A stretch of 64,000 bases of DNA from NCBI RefSeq assembly GCF_001518815.1, contig NZ_CP013987.1:2378501-2442500 (forward strand), given 5' to 3'. The notes beneath the pieces are model-generated. The model saw only the letters and a list, made by a program, of their open reading frames with translations, was not told the DNA's origin and did not search any database. Below, piece by piece: positions 17,184 through 25,874 of the stretch. This stretch comes from Pseudomonas oryzihabitans (GTDB lineage: Bacteria > Pseudomonadota > Gammaproteobacteria > Pseudomonadales > Pseudomonadaceae). How positions within the stretch are numbered: position 1 is the first letter of the stretch; every line of letters starts with the position of its first letter. Both the position numbers and the translations under genes were made by a program.

Positions 17184-17996
17184 ATGACCTTAATGGACCA
17201 CCCAGAAATCAAGCAACTTGCCAAGAACTATAGAAAAACTTTCGGCTATGAATTTAATAGCACAGCCAAAAGAGATCCAAAACTATACATATCTTTGTCT
17301 GCGCTCCTAATGATGATCCTCTGCCTTGCTCTGCTGCTATGGGATGCATCATTCCTATCACCAGACACCTTCTTTGTACTGATGTTAGTTTTTGAACTAA
17401 CATTTATGCTTTTCCTAGCCCTCCATGGAGAGTCTCAGAAGGATAAAAAAACGGAGGTTTTCCGCAACTCATTAAACCTCGACAAAAACTTAACGACAGT
17501 CGAGCTTAAAGAGAAATGGATTTCCCTAAATCTTAAATACAGCAAAAGAGACTACTTCGAACTGGTTGAGGGAATTGAGAAAATTCAGGATTATTTAAAA
17601 TCAAACCAAACTAAAAACCAATCTTATTTTGACCATTATATCAAGCTAGTAACGAGCTGGAGCAAGCCACTCAAGGTCTTAATGCTAAGCATCTTGGTTC
17701 CTCTTACCCTTTTCATTTTGAAGGCTACTCTAAAGAAAGAAAGCTGGACCACTTCAATTACATCCATCATGACCCCACCGAATTTCCAAATCGTAACGTT
17801 ATGGGTATTCGGCATTGTGGTAGCCGGAGCAATAATATCCTTCCTCATGAGTATGGTTGCGTTGGCATTCGACTATCATCAGGACTTTAAAAAAGTTAAG
17901 GGCTGCAGTGAATCCAGCCTGGAGATACTAAAATATGACCTTGTTCGTTTTTCTGAAATAAAAATTGATAGCGAATCAGACAAGACAACTAAGTAG
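17184..17996 (+). CDS. AT-rich cargo membrane protein between fibre and sheath operons
   Basis: The product is 270 residues and is strongly AT-rich, unlike the flanking tail genes. By eye it has four membrane segments: about 34-53 and 60-77, then 154-176 and 191-218, separated by a charged cytoplasmic region of about 75 residues, with a charged tail ending in KTTK. I recognise no named family. Its insertion exactly between the fibre and sheath operons is typical of a phage moron; superinfection exclusion is a reasonable but unproven guess. The 186 bases before it (16998-17183) hold no other gene. Confidence 0.72.
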   Translation: MTLMDHPEIKQLAKNYRKTFGYEFNSTAKRDPKLYISLSALLMMILCLALLLWDASFLSPDTFFVLMLVFELTFMLFLALHGESQKDKKTEVFRNSLNLDKNLTTVELKEKWISLNLKYSKRDYFELVEGIEKIQDYLKSNQTKNQSYFDHYIKLVTSWSKPLKVLMLSILVPLTLFILKATLKKESWTTSITSIMTPPNFQIVTLWVFGIVVAGAIISFLMSMVALAFDYHQDFKKVKGCSESSLEILKYDLVRFSEIKIDSESDKTTK

Positions 17997-18003
17997 ATTT
18001 TTT

Positions 18004-18024
18004 TTGTAGCGATGTTTATAACAA
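18004..18024 (+). promoter_or_regulatory. predicted late-gene activator (Ogr/Delta) site before FI
   Basis: TTGTA-N11-AACAA, one mismatch from the dyads at 4669 and 11811. It lies about 80 bases upstream of the sheath gene, the position of the P2 PF late promoter. The bases TTTGTAGC followed by TGTTT are shared with the site before V. Confidence 0.55.
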
Positions 18025-18102
18025 AAGCGGCCTAAGGAAAAGCTCAACTCAATCCGCCAGCCTGTGCAGCGTCACCTACCCACCTGCGCAGGCTTACCCC
18101 CC

Positions 18103-19269
18103 ATGGCTGACTACCATCACGGCACGCGAGTCCAAGAGATCAATCAGGGCACGCGGTCCATCTCCACCGTTTCTACCGCCATCGTTGGCATGGTCTGCAC
18201 CGGCAGCGATGCCGATGCCACCGCCTTCCCACTCAACACCCCGGTCCTGCTGACCAATGTCCAGGGCGCGGTCGGCAAGGCCGGCAACAAAGGCACGCTC
18301 GCGGCCTCCCTGCAGGCCATCGCCGACCAGGCCAAGCCCATGACCGTCGTAGTACGCGTGGCCGAAGGCACCACCGCGGCTGAGACCACGTCCAATATCA
18401 TCGGCGGCGTCACCGCAGGTAGATACACCGGCATGAAGGCCCTGCTCGCCGCCAAGGCGCAGCTCGGCGTGGTGCCCCGCATCTTGGGCGTGCCAGGCCT
18501 GGACACCCAGCCCGTCACCACCGCCCTGGTGGCCATCGCCAAACAGCTGCGTGGCTTCGTCTACGCCAACTGCAACGGCTGCGCCACCAATGAAGAGGCC
18601 GTCGCCTACCGCAACCAGTTCGGCGCCCGCGAGCTCATGCTGCACTGGCCGGAATTCCTGGCCTGGTCCACCACCGAGAACAAGACCGTTACCGTCAACG
18701 CCACCGCCCGGGCCCTGGGCCTGCGCGCGCAGCTGGACCGCGACATCGGCTGGCACAAGACCCTGTCCAACGCCACCGTCGAGGGCGTGACTGGCATCAG
18801 CAAGGATGTGTTCTGGGATCTGCAGGACACCGCCACCGACAGCGACTACCTCAACAGCAACGAGGTGACCACGCTGATCAACCACGACGGCTATCGCTTC
18901 TGGGGCTCGCGCACCTGCAGCGAGGATCCGCTCTTCGCCTTCGAGAACTACACCCGCACCGCCCAGGTGCTGGCCGACACCATGGCCGAGGCGCATTTCT
19001 GGGCCGTGGACAAGCCGATGCACCCGAGCCTGGTGCGCGACCTGGTCGAGGGCATCAACGCCAAGTTTCGCGAGCTGACCCGCCAGGGCTACCTGCTGGG
19101 CGGCGAGTGCTGGTACGACGCCGACGCCAACGAGAAGGAGTCGCTCAAGGCCGGCAAGCTCTTCCTGGACTACGACTACACCCCCGTCCCGCCGCTGGAA
19201 GACCTGACCCTGTGCCAGCGCATCACCGATCGCTTCCTGGCTGACTTCGCGACCCGCGTGAACGCCTGA
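18103..19269 (+). CDS. FI: contractile tail sheath protein (P2 gpFI-like)
   Basis: The product is 388 residues (P2 gpFI 396). The beginning MADYHHGTRVQEINQGTRS and the segment FWGSRTCSEDPLFAFENYTRTAQV (split here as FWGSRTCSEDPLF and FENYTR) are strongly conserved. It polymerises around the tube and contracts to drive it through the envelope. The upstream in-frame residues are not conserved, so the ATG at 18103 is chosen. Confidence 0.96.
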   Translation: MADYHHGTRVQEINQGTRSISTVSTAIVGMVCTGSDADATAFPLNTPVLLTNVQGAVGKAGNKGTLAASLQAIADQAKPMTVVVRVAEGTTAAETTSNIIGGVTAGRYTGMKALLAAKAQLGVVPRILGVPGLDTQPVTTALVAIAKQLRGFVYANCNGCATNEEAVAYRNQFGARELMLHWPEFLAWSTTENKTVTVNATARALGLRAQLDRDIGWHKTLSNATVEGVTGISKDVFWDLQDTATDSDYLNSNEVTTLINHDGYRFWGSRTCSEDPLFAFENYTRTAQVLADTMAEAHFWAVDKPMHPSLVRDLVEGINAKFRELTRQGYLLGGECWYDADANEKESLKAGKLFLDYDYTPVPPLEDLTLCQRITDRFLADFATRVNA

Positions 19270-19317
19270 TCCTGACCACTCGGCGCCCCCTGTGGCGCCC
19301 TCTGGAGAGCTGCCCCC

Positions 19318-19833
19318 ATGGCCATGCCCCGCAAACTCAAGAACCTCAACCTCTTCAACGACGGCAACAGCTACCTCGGCATCGCCAAGGGCTGCACCCT
19401 GCCGCCCTTGGGCCGCAAGATGGAAGCCTTCCGCGGCGCCGGCATGAACGGCCCGGTCAAGGCCGACCTCGGTTTCTCTGATGACGGCATTCAGCTGGAA
19501 TGGACTCTCGGCGGCCTGGATCTCGTCGCCCTAAAGCAATTCGGCGCCGTGGGCGCCGCAGCCGTACCCCTGCGCTTCGCCGGCGCCTACCAGCAGGACG
19601 ACACCGGCGACGTCAGCGCGGTGGAAATCGTCGTCCGCGGCCGCCACGAAACCATCGACATGGGCGAGGCCACGCCCGGTGAAGACACCGAGCACAAGAT
19701 CACCACCACGTGCAGCTACTACAAGCTGATCGTGGACGGCCAAACCGTTATCGAGATCGACCTCCTGGCCTTCGTCGAGAACGTCGGCGGTGAAGATCGC
19801 CTGGCCAAGCAGCGCGCCGTCCTCGGCATCTGA
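19318..19833 (+). CDS. FII: tail tube protein (P2 gpFII-like)
   Basis: The product is 171 residues (P2 gpFII 172). MPRKLKNLNLFNDGNSYLG and the closing YYKLIVDGQTVIEIDLL are family signatures. The ATG at 19324 two codons later is also possible. It forms the inner tube inside the FI sheath. Confidence 0.95.
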   Translation: MAMPRKLKNLNLFNDGNSYLGIAKGCTLPPLGRKMEAFRGAGMNGPVKADLGFSDDGIQLEWTLGGLDLVALKQFGAVGAAAVPLRFAGAYQQDDTGDVSAVEIVVRGRHETIDMGEATPGEDTEHKITTTCSYYKLIVDGQTVIEIDLLAFVENVGGEDRLAKQRAVLGI

Positions 19834-19890
19834 CCCCTTTCTCGGCCCGCTCTGGCGGGCAAGCCCTAGCCTATTACCTGGAGTACCACC

Positions 19891-20196
19891 ATGAGCACCA
19901 CCACCCCTGAGAACGTCGTCGTCCTAGACCAGCCGATCGTCCGCGGCGAAACCACCATCGAGCAGATCACCTTACGCAAGCCCAACGCCGGCGAGCTGCG
20001 CGGCATCACCCTGTCCGACCTGCTGCAGTTGGACGTCAACGCCATCGTTCGCGTGACCCCGCGTATCAGTCAGCCCACCCTCACCGAGGCGGAGCTGCGC
20101 GCTATGGATCCGGCCGACTTGGTCGACGTGGGTGGGAAGATCGCTGGTTTTTTGCTGAAGAAGTCCGACAAGGCGGCGCTCTACCCCGCCACGTAG
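19891..20196 (+). CDS. E: tail assembly chaperone (P2 gpE-like)
   Basis: The product is 101 residues (P2 gpE 91). TTIEQITLRKPNAGELRGI and ITLSDLLQLDVNAI match the gpE family. It chaperones the tape measure before tube polymerisation. Near its end is the heptamer T TTT TTG at 20148-20154, used for a -1 frameshift that adds E'. Confidence 0.92.
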   Translation: MSTTTPENVVVLDQPIVRGETTIEQITLRKPNAGELRGITLSDLLQLDVNAIVRVTPRISQPTLTEAELRAMDPADLVDVGGKIAGFLLKKSDKAALYPAT

Positions 20197-20324
20197 AGGA
20201 TGCGATGGCGGATCTCGCCATCACCTTCCACTGGCACCCCGCTCAGCTCGACCAGCTGAGCGTTTCCGAACTGATGGACTGGCGCGAACGCGCCCGCAAG
20301 CGAGTCTCCCCCGATGGCCAATGA
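19891..20324 (+). CDS. gpE+E' fusion by programmed -1 frameshift
   Basis: Ribosomes that slip back one base on T TTT TTG (20148-20154) read on in the -1 frame to the stop at 20322-20324. This adds about 57 residues, ending with a short E' domain (WHPAQLDQLSVSELMDWRERA) typical of the P2 GpE tail family. An independent ATG at 20205 could also give E' alone (39 residues). The slip site is identical to that known in P2 and keeps its frame phase. The stop overlaps the start of the tape measure gene. Confidence 0.85.
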
Positions 20325-22911
20325 CCTGCAGATCCGCGTCCTCCTGTCCGCCCTGGACAAGGTCACGGCCCCGCTCAAACGCATCGCCGGGGGCGGCAAC
20401 GCGACCGCCCGGGCGCTCAAGGCTGCCCGGGACCGGGTCAAGGAGCTCAACCAGCAGCAGCAAGACATCAGCGCCTACCAGCGCCAGCGCGAGGCCGTGC
20501 GCCAGAGCGCCGAGGCCCTGGCCAAAGGCCAGGAGAAGCTGCGCGGGTATCGGCAGGACCTCAAAGCTATGGACGCACCCTCGGCGGCGTTCCAGAAGCG
20601 CTTCGCCAACGTTGCGGCCGAGGTCGATCGCCTGCAGGCCAAACATACCGCCCAGCGAACCGAGCTGCAGCGCCTGCTGCCGATCATGCGCTCGGCCGGT
20701 GTCGATACCCGCGATCTTGGCGGTGCGCAGGCACGCCTGCAGGCGCAACTCACCAGCGCCAATGCGGCAATCGACACCCAGCGGGGCAAGCTCGAGCGCC
20801 TGAACCGCATGCAGGAGAAGCTGGCCAGCGCACGCGGCAAGCTCAAGCGCGGCCAGGAGTTCGCCGGCAACGCCGCCATGGCCGGCGCCAGCTCGGCTGC
20901 CACGGGCGCCGCGATCGGCGGCCCGGTGCTCGGCATGATCAAGGCCTTCGCTCCGGCCGAGGACGCCGCCACCCAGCTGCGCGCCTCGCTGATGCTGAGC
21001 GACGGCACCGCCCCCAGGGAATTCAAGGAGATCTCCGACCTGGCAACGCGCCTGGGCGATCGTCTGCCCGGTACCACGGCTGAATTCCAGGAAATGATGA
21101 CCATGCTGGTGCGCCAGGGGATGTCAGCCAAGACCATCCTCGGCGGCATGGGCGAAGCCGCCGCCTACCTGGGCGTCCAGCTCAAGATGCCGGTCACCGA
21201 GGCGGCTGAGTTCGCCGCCAAGATGCAGGACGCCACCCGCACCAGCGAGAAGGACCTCATGGGCCTGATGGACACCATCCAGCGCGGCTTCTACCTGGGC
21301 GTCGACTCCAACAACATGCTCGAAGGCTTCAGCAAGATCAGCCCGGCGCTAGACATCATCAAGAAGGAAGGCCTCGAGGCGGCCAACGCGCTTGCCCCCT
21401 TGCTGATCCAGCTCGACCAGACCGGCATGGAAGGCGGCGCCGCCGGCAACGCCCTGCGCAAGATCTTCCAGATGGGTATGGATACGGACAAGGTAGGCAA
21501 GGCGAACAAGGGCCTCAAGGACAAGGGCATCAAGCTGGACTTCACCGACGGCAAGGGCGAATTCGGCGGCATGGATAAGCTCTACGCCCAGCTGGACAAG
21601 CTGAAGGGGCTCAATACCGAGACCCGCCTGGGCGTGCTGAAACAGGTCTTCGGCGACGACTCCGAGACTCTCACCGCACTCAACAACATGATGTCCAAGG
21701 GCCTGGCCGGCTACCAGGAAGTCCAAGGCAAGATGAAGGCCCAGGCCGACCTGCAGATGCGCGTCAACGAGCAGTTGGGCACCCTCTCCAACACCTGGGA
21801 GGCCGCGACGGGCGCCTTCACCAACGCCCAGTCCGAATTCGGCGCCGCCGTTGCGCCCCAGCTCAAGCAAATCATCACCTGGCTGGGTGACCTCGCCGGC
21901 AAAACCGGCGCCTGGGCCCGCGAGAATCCAGTCCTCGCCGGCAACCTGGTCAAGGTAGCCGCGGTGCTGTCTGCCGTCTCGATCGCCTTCGGTACCATCG
22001 CCCTGGGCGTCGCCGGCGTGCTTGGTCCCTTCCTCGCGCTGCGCTTCATGCTCGCCCAGGTCGGCATCCGCCTGCCGAGCCTGATCGGCCTGCTATTCGA
22101 TCTCGGCAAGACCGCCCTGCCCCTGGTGGCCACCGGCTTCCGGTTGCTAAATGCCGCCGTGATGGCCAACCCCATCGCCGCGGTCATTCTCGGCCTGGTC
22201 ACTGCGGGCGCCTTGCTCTACGCCAACTGGAGCACTGTTGGCCCGTGGTTCAGAGGGTTATGGGAAGAGATGAAGATAGGAGCCAGGGGTGGTATTGCTG
22301 GGATTGCCAAGCTGATCTTGGACTTCTCGCCGATTGGCCTCTTCTACCGCGCCTTTGCGGCAGTGATGACCTACTTCGGCGTCGAGCTCCCCACCAAATT
22401 CACCGACCTCGGCGGGATGATGATGCAGGGCCTGGTCAACGGCATCACCAACGGCCTGGGCGCGGTGAAAAACGCCGTCATGGGCGCCGGCGAGAGCGCA
22501 ATCAACTTCTTCAAGGAGAAGCTCGACATCCACTCGCCATCCCGCGTCTTCGCCTCCCTGGGTGAATTCACCATGCAGGGCCTGGCCATAGGCTTAGGCA
22601 AGGGTGAAGGCAGTCCGCTAGCCCAGATCGTCGACACCGCCAAGCGTATCGCCAGTGCCGGCGCGGTGGCCCTGGGCATCGGTACTGCCGCCACTCCGGC
22701 GCTGGCCAACGGCATCACCTTCGACGACCGCTCCGCGATGTCCGCCGCAGCGCCCGCGGCACCCGCAGGCGGCGACGTCTACAACATCACCATCAACGCA
22801 GGCACCGGTATGGACGCCCAAGCGATCGCCCGCGAGGTCCAAGCTGCCCTCACCCGCATCGAGAACCAGAAGGCCGCCCGCGGCCGCAGCAGCCTCAGAG
22901 ACAGGACCTGA
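20314..22911 (+). CDS. T: tape measure protein (P2 gpT-like)
   Basis: The product is 865 residues (P2 gpT 815). It sets tail length. The N-terminal 200 residues are a long coiled coil (ARDRVKELNQQQQD and following). The centre (about 215-480) holds the TP901 tape measure core (AQLRASLMLSDG, EFQEMMTMLVRQGMSAKTIL). Hydrophobic segments follow at about 545-575 and 605-640. It starts inside the E' coding sequence. Confidence 0.93.
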   Translation: MANDLQIRVLLSALDKVTAPLKRIAGGGNATARALKAARDRVKELNQQQQDISAYQRQREAVRQSAEALAKGQEKLRGYRQDLKAMDAPSAAFQKRFANVAAEVDRLQAKHTAQRTELQRLLPIMRSAGVDTRDLGGAQARLQAQLTSANAAIDTQRGKLERLNRMQEKLASARGKLKRGQEFAGNAAMAGASSAATGAAIGGPVLGMIKAFAPAEDAATQLRASLMLSDGTAPREFKEISDLATRLGDRLPGTTAEFQEMMTMLVRQGMSAKTILGGMGEAAAYLGVQLKMPVTEAAEFAAKMQDATRTSEKDLMGLMDTIQRGFYLGVDSNNMLEGFSKISPALDIIKKEGLEAANALAPLLIQLDQTGMEGGAAGNALRKIFQMGMDTDKVGKANKGLKDKGIKLDFTDGKGEFGGMDKLYAQLDKLKGLNTETRLGVLKQVFGDDSETLTALNNMMSKGLAGYQEVQGKMKAQADLQMRVNEQLGTLSNTWEAATGAFTNAQSEFGAAVAPQLKQIITWLGDLAGKTGAWARENPVLAGNLVKVAAVLSAVSIAFGTIALGVAGVLGPFLALRFMLAQVGIRLPSLIGLLFDLGKTALPLVATGFRLLNAAVMANPIAAVILGLVTAGALLYANWSTVGPWFRGLWEEMKIGARGGIAGIAKLILDFSPIGLFYRAFAAVMTYFGVELPTKFTDLGGMMMQGLVNGITNGLGAVKNAVMGAGESAINFFKEKLDIHSPSRVFASLGEFTMQGLAIGLGKGEGSPLAQIVDTAKRIASAGAVALGIGTAATPALANGITFDDRSAMSAAAPAAPAGGDVYNITINAGTGMDAQAIAREVQAALTRIENQKAARGRSSLRDRT

Positions 22912-22916
22912 CGACC

Positions 22917-23360
22917 ATGATGATGGCCCTCGGCAATTTCATCTTCAGCCTCTACACCCTCGCCTACCAGGAGCTCCAGCGGCAGACCGACTACCGCCAC
23001 GCCAGCAGCTCCCGCGTGGGCGCCGCGCCGGCGCGCCAATTTCTGGGCAAGGGCGACGACAGCATCACCCTGCCCGGCTGGCTCGCCCCGGAGCTTGCCG
23101 GCACGCCCAGCAGCCTGGACGTGCTGCGCTACATGGCCGGTACCGGCGGCGCATGGCCGCTGATCGAGGGCAGCGGGCGGATCTATGGCCTCTGGGTCAT
23201 CGAGAGCATCACGGAGACCAAGACGCTCTTCTTCTCGGACGGCACCCCGCGACGCATCGAATTCAGCATCGCCCTCAAGCGCGTCGACGACGACACCGGC
23301 CGCGAGCTGCTCGGCGCCGGCATGGCCGGCATGGGCACCCTGCTGAGGAAACTGTTGTGA
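22917..23360 (+). CDS. U: tail protein U (P2 gpU-like)
   Basis: The product is 147 residues (P2 gpU 159). MMMALGNFIFSLYTLAYQEL and GSGRIYGLWVIESITETKT are typical of gpU, a tail tube terminator or baseplate-associated component. Its stop overlaps the GTG start of D. Confidence 0.93.
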   Translation: MMMALGNFIFSLYTLAYQELQRQTDYRHASSSRVGAAPARQFLGKGDDSITLPGWLAPELAGTPSSLDVLRYMAGTGGAWPLIEGSGRIYGLWVIESITETKTLFFSDGTPRRIEFSIALKRVDDDTGRELLGAGMAGMGTLLRKLL

Positions 23361-24628
23361 TCCAGGAGCTGCTCGACACCGCCTACGGACAGCTGCGCAC
23401 CCTCGGCCGCGACCTGGTGCAGGGCGCCACCTATGCCCAGGCGCGCTACCAGATCCTGGTCGACGGCAAGGACATCAGCGCCCTCATCGCGCCGCGGCTG
23501 ATCAGCCTGGATCTAACGGACAACCGCGGCCTCGAGGCCGACCAGTTGAGCCTGGTGCTGTCCGACCATGACGGCCTGCTGGCCATCCCGCCCCGGGGCG
23601 CCAAAATCCGCCTCTGGCTGGGCTGGTCCACCACCGGCCTGATCGACAAGGGCAGCTACATCGTCGACGAGACCGAGCACAGCGGCGCCCCAGATGTGCT
23701 CAGCATCCGCGCCCGCAGCGCCGACCTGCGCAAGGGCCTCAAGACCAAGCGGGACCAGAGCTACAGCGCCACCACCCTCGGCGCCGTGCTGCGCGTCCTG
23801 GCCGCACGCCAGGGCCTCACCCCGCTCATCGCGCCCGACCTTGAGGCGCAGCCCGTCCTGCAGCTGGACCAGACCGGCGAATCGGACGCCAACCTCCTGA
23901 CCCGCCTGGGCGAGGACTACGACGCGGTGGCCACCGTGAAGGCTGGCCGGCTGCTGTTCCTCCCGGCCGGCGGCGGCAAGGCCGTGAGCGGCGCCGACCT
24001 GGGCCACGTCACCCTCACTCGCAAGGACGGCGACCAGCACAACTACCTCCAGGCCGATCGCGAGAGCTACGACGCCGTGCGTGCCTTCTACTACGACGTC
24101 AACAGCGCCAAGAAACAGGAGGCCATTGCCGGTGGCGGCGAGAACGTGAAGGACCTGCGCCACACCTACACCGACCAGCTCTCCGCGCTGCGCGCCGCCC
24201 GGGCCGAGTGGAACCGCCTGCAGCGCGGTACTGCCACCCTCACCTACCAGCTCGCGCTCGGCCGCCCGGAGCTCATGCCCGAACTCACCTACACCCTCCA
24301 GGGCGTGAAGGCCGAGATCGACGCCATCATCTGGTACGGGGGGAACGTCCAGCACAGTCTCACGGCCAACGGCGGCTACACCACGCGCCTGGAGCTGGAA
24401 GCCAAGCTGCCGGAGGACCTGGTCGCCGACCTGGTCGACGAGATCCAGAGCGACTTCACCGGCATCATCGCCTACTACCGCGATCCCAAGACCGGCAAGG
24501 AGCATACCCTCAGCGAGGGCGACCAGAGTAAGCCGCGGCGGCTGCGGCATCTGTATGCCACGAAGGCGACGGCGAAGCGGGCAGTGGAGCGGGAGTGGAA
24601 GCGGCTGCAGGAAAGTCACTCAGCCTAA
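23357..24628 (+). CDS. D: late control/baseplate hub protein (P2 gpD-like)
   Basis: The product is 423 residues from a GTG start overlapping the U stop (P2 gpD 387). It is the baseplate hub homologous to T4 gp27. RYQILVDGKDISALIAPRL and the C-terminal IDAIIWYGGNVQHSL / YTTRLELEAKLPEDL segments are family signatures. The extreme C-terminus (RRLRHLYATKATAKRAVEREW) has a degenerate second copy at 24862-24927, and residues about 284-367 have a second copy at 27508-27756. This marks recombination around the 3' end of the gene. Confidence 0.94.
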   Translation: MIQELLDTAYGQLRTLGRDLVQGATYAQARYQILVDGKDISALIAPRLISLDLTDNRGLEADQLSLVLSDHDGLLAIPPRGAKIRLWLGWSTTGLIDKGSYIVDETEHSGAPDVLSIRARSADLRKGLKTKRDQSYSATTLGAVLRVLAARQGLTPLIAPDLEAQPVLQLDQTGESDANLLTRLGEDYDAVATVKAGRLLFLPAGGGKAVSGADLGHVTLTRKDGDQHNYLQADRESYDAVRAFYYDVNSAKKQEAIAGGGENVKDLRHTYTDQLSALRAARAEWNRLQRGTATLTYQLALGRPELMPELTYTLQGVKAEIDAIIWYGGNVQHSLTANGGYTTRLELEAKLPEDLVADLVDEIQSDFTGIIAYYRDPKTGKEHTLSEGDQSKPRRLRHLYATKATAKRAVEREWKRLQESHSA

Positions 24629-24861
24629 ACCTAGACCGCCCGTGAAGCGGAACGCATGAAGCCCTCGGCTACTACGACTGGGTGATAGATGTCATGGAGG
24701 AGTTGATGAAATTCACCCTTCTCACCAGAGGTCGGGACGCCTACCTGGTTGATCGCTACTCCGAGCCCTAGGAGAGCGCCGAAGCACTCGCTGCGCGGGT
24801 CAATTAGCGTTCTATCTGATCGACGGCCTTTCAACCCACCAAAACAAGCAGTGAGATTGCT
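24629..24861. other. intergenic, no gene; remnant DNA after D
   Basis: There is no supported gene. The plus strand has short interrupted reading frames leading into a degraded copy of the D 3' end at 24862. The minus-strand open frame over this region has no family signature and looks like chance. Confidence 0.5.
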
Positions 24862-24927
24862 CATGTTTACGTAGCCAAAACGGCGGCGAGGCGGGCAGTT
24901 GAGCGGGAACTCAAAATGACCCAATAG
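24862..24927 (+). pseudogene. relic of a second gpD C-terminus
   Basis: A plus-strand frame (HVYVAKTAARRAVEREL, then stop) aligns with the last residues of the intact gpD (HLYATKATAKRAVEREW). Only about 21 codons remain and no start is near. It marks the junction where a foreign D allele and its downstream cargo joined this phage. Confidence 0.75.
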
Positions 24928-24996
24928 AGGCATTTTCATATCACAGCAAGAATGTTGACCAGCTCACATTCGCCTGTCATCTTATGACCCTAGCAA

Positions 24997-25036
24997 GGAA
25001 GCACTGCGCGTCTACATGCATATAGGCACTGCTTCC
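24997..25036. promoter_or_regulatory. imperfect inverted repeat before the defence-like cassette
   Basis: GGAAGCACTGC at 24997-25007 and GCACTGCTTCC at 25026-25036 form an inverted repeat with one mismatch and an 18-base loop. It lies 35 bases upstream of the first cassette gene. It could be an operator or a transcript hairpin; it has no T-run, so it is a poor terminator. Confidence 0.4.
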
Positions 25037-25070
25037 TACCCATAGATACGGATATTAGAAGAGATACGAA

Positions 25071-25874
25071 ATGGAATTCGATTTTTCAATAAAATATGAC
25101 TCCGAAGTTGAAGAATTTGATGGCCTTGACATGTATCATGGATCAAAATCCATGCAAGGTCTTTCAGAAGTAATAGCCATTGCAACCCACGGAATTGTAA
25201 ACAAGCATTTTATAAAAAAAACCACAGCTGCAAAGGGTTTCAAGAATGAATTCAAAACAAGCTTCGAAGGATCTTTCAAGCAGCGCTTCAAAGTTATATT
25301 CAACACTGAAAGAACAATAAGAAGAATCAACGAAATAACCCCTCGAAGCTATATTGAAATTCTCAAAAAATCCATAAATGAAGTTATAGGAAACAATATC
25401 GATCTGACCAGGCGAACCGCCATCAGAAATTTCGCTGATATGTATTTTAGCGAAGATATTAGCCATCGAATCTCAACATCGCTAAAAGATGTGCACGCGC
25501 CCATCAAAAACCAAGGCTACAAGGCAACTCTCTATGCTGCCCAAACGCCTATAGCGACTTTCAACCAGCAGACCCTCTCTTATCTCGAAGAGGAAATAAT
25601 GAGCGACGAAAGGGAAACCCTTATTGTGGGTATAAGTCGCTTTAATGGCCGCACAGCAACTGGACGTCTCATTGCCGGCCTAGATGATGAGTCCTTCAGT
25701 TTTGTTCCTGCAAACCCACTCAGAACTGACAAGAAAAGAGAGCTAGCCAGAAGCCTTTACGGAGTAGCGGCAGGGCGATTCGAGCCAGTTAGAGTCGAAG
25801 TCACCAGAGTCACGTTAAATAATGGGATGACTAAATTTTTCTTCCTGCACGACGTATCATCGATAGATGACTAA
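25071..25874 (+). CDS. AT-rich hypothetical protein, first gene of two-gene cassette
   Basis: The product is 267 residues, soluble and AT-rich in codon use. The N-terminus (IKYDSEVEEFDGLDMYHGSKSMQGLSEVIAI split by a DMYHGSKSM core at about 20-28) resembles proteins of unknown function (DUF7946-like) found beside membrane effectors in defence islands; this is a tentative recall. A second region of about 70 residues near the end (RFNGRTATGRLIAGLDDESFSF, then VTRVTLNNGMTKFFF) looks like a beta-rich domain. Its stop overlaps the start of the next gene by 8 bases, so the two products are probably made together and may interact. Confidence 0.7.
   Translation: MEFDFSIKYDSEVEEFDGLDMYHGSKSMQGLSEVIAIATHGIVNKHFIKKTTAAKGFKNEFKTSFEGSFKQRFKVIFNTERTIRRINEITPRSYIEILKKSINEVIGNNIDLTRRTAIRNFADMYFSEDISHRISTSLKDVHAPIKNQGYKATLYAAQTPIATFNQQTLSYLEEEIMSDERETLIVGISRFNGRTATGRLIAGLDDESFSFVPANPLRTDKKRELARSLYGVAAGRFEPVRVEVTRVTLNNGMTKFFFLHDVSSIDD

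Noticed and set aside
24631-24939. Minus-strand frame of 102 codons after D
   Set aside because: It covers relic DNA, including a degraded plus-strand D copy, and has no recognisable signature or ribosome binding site.
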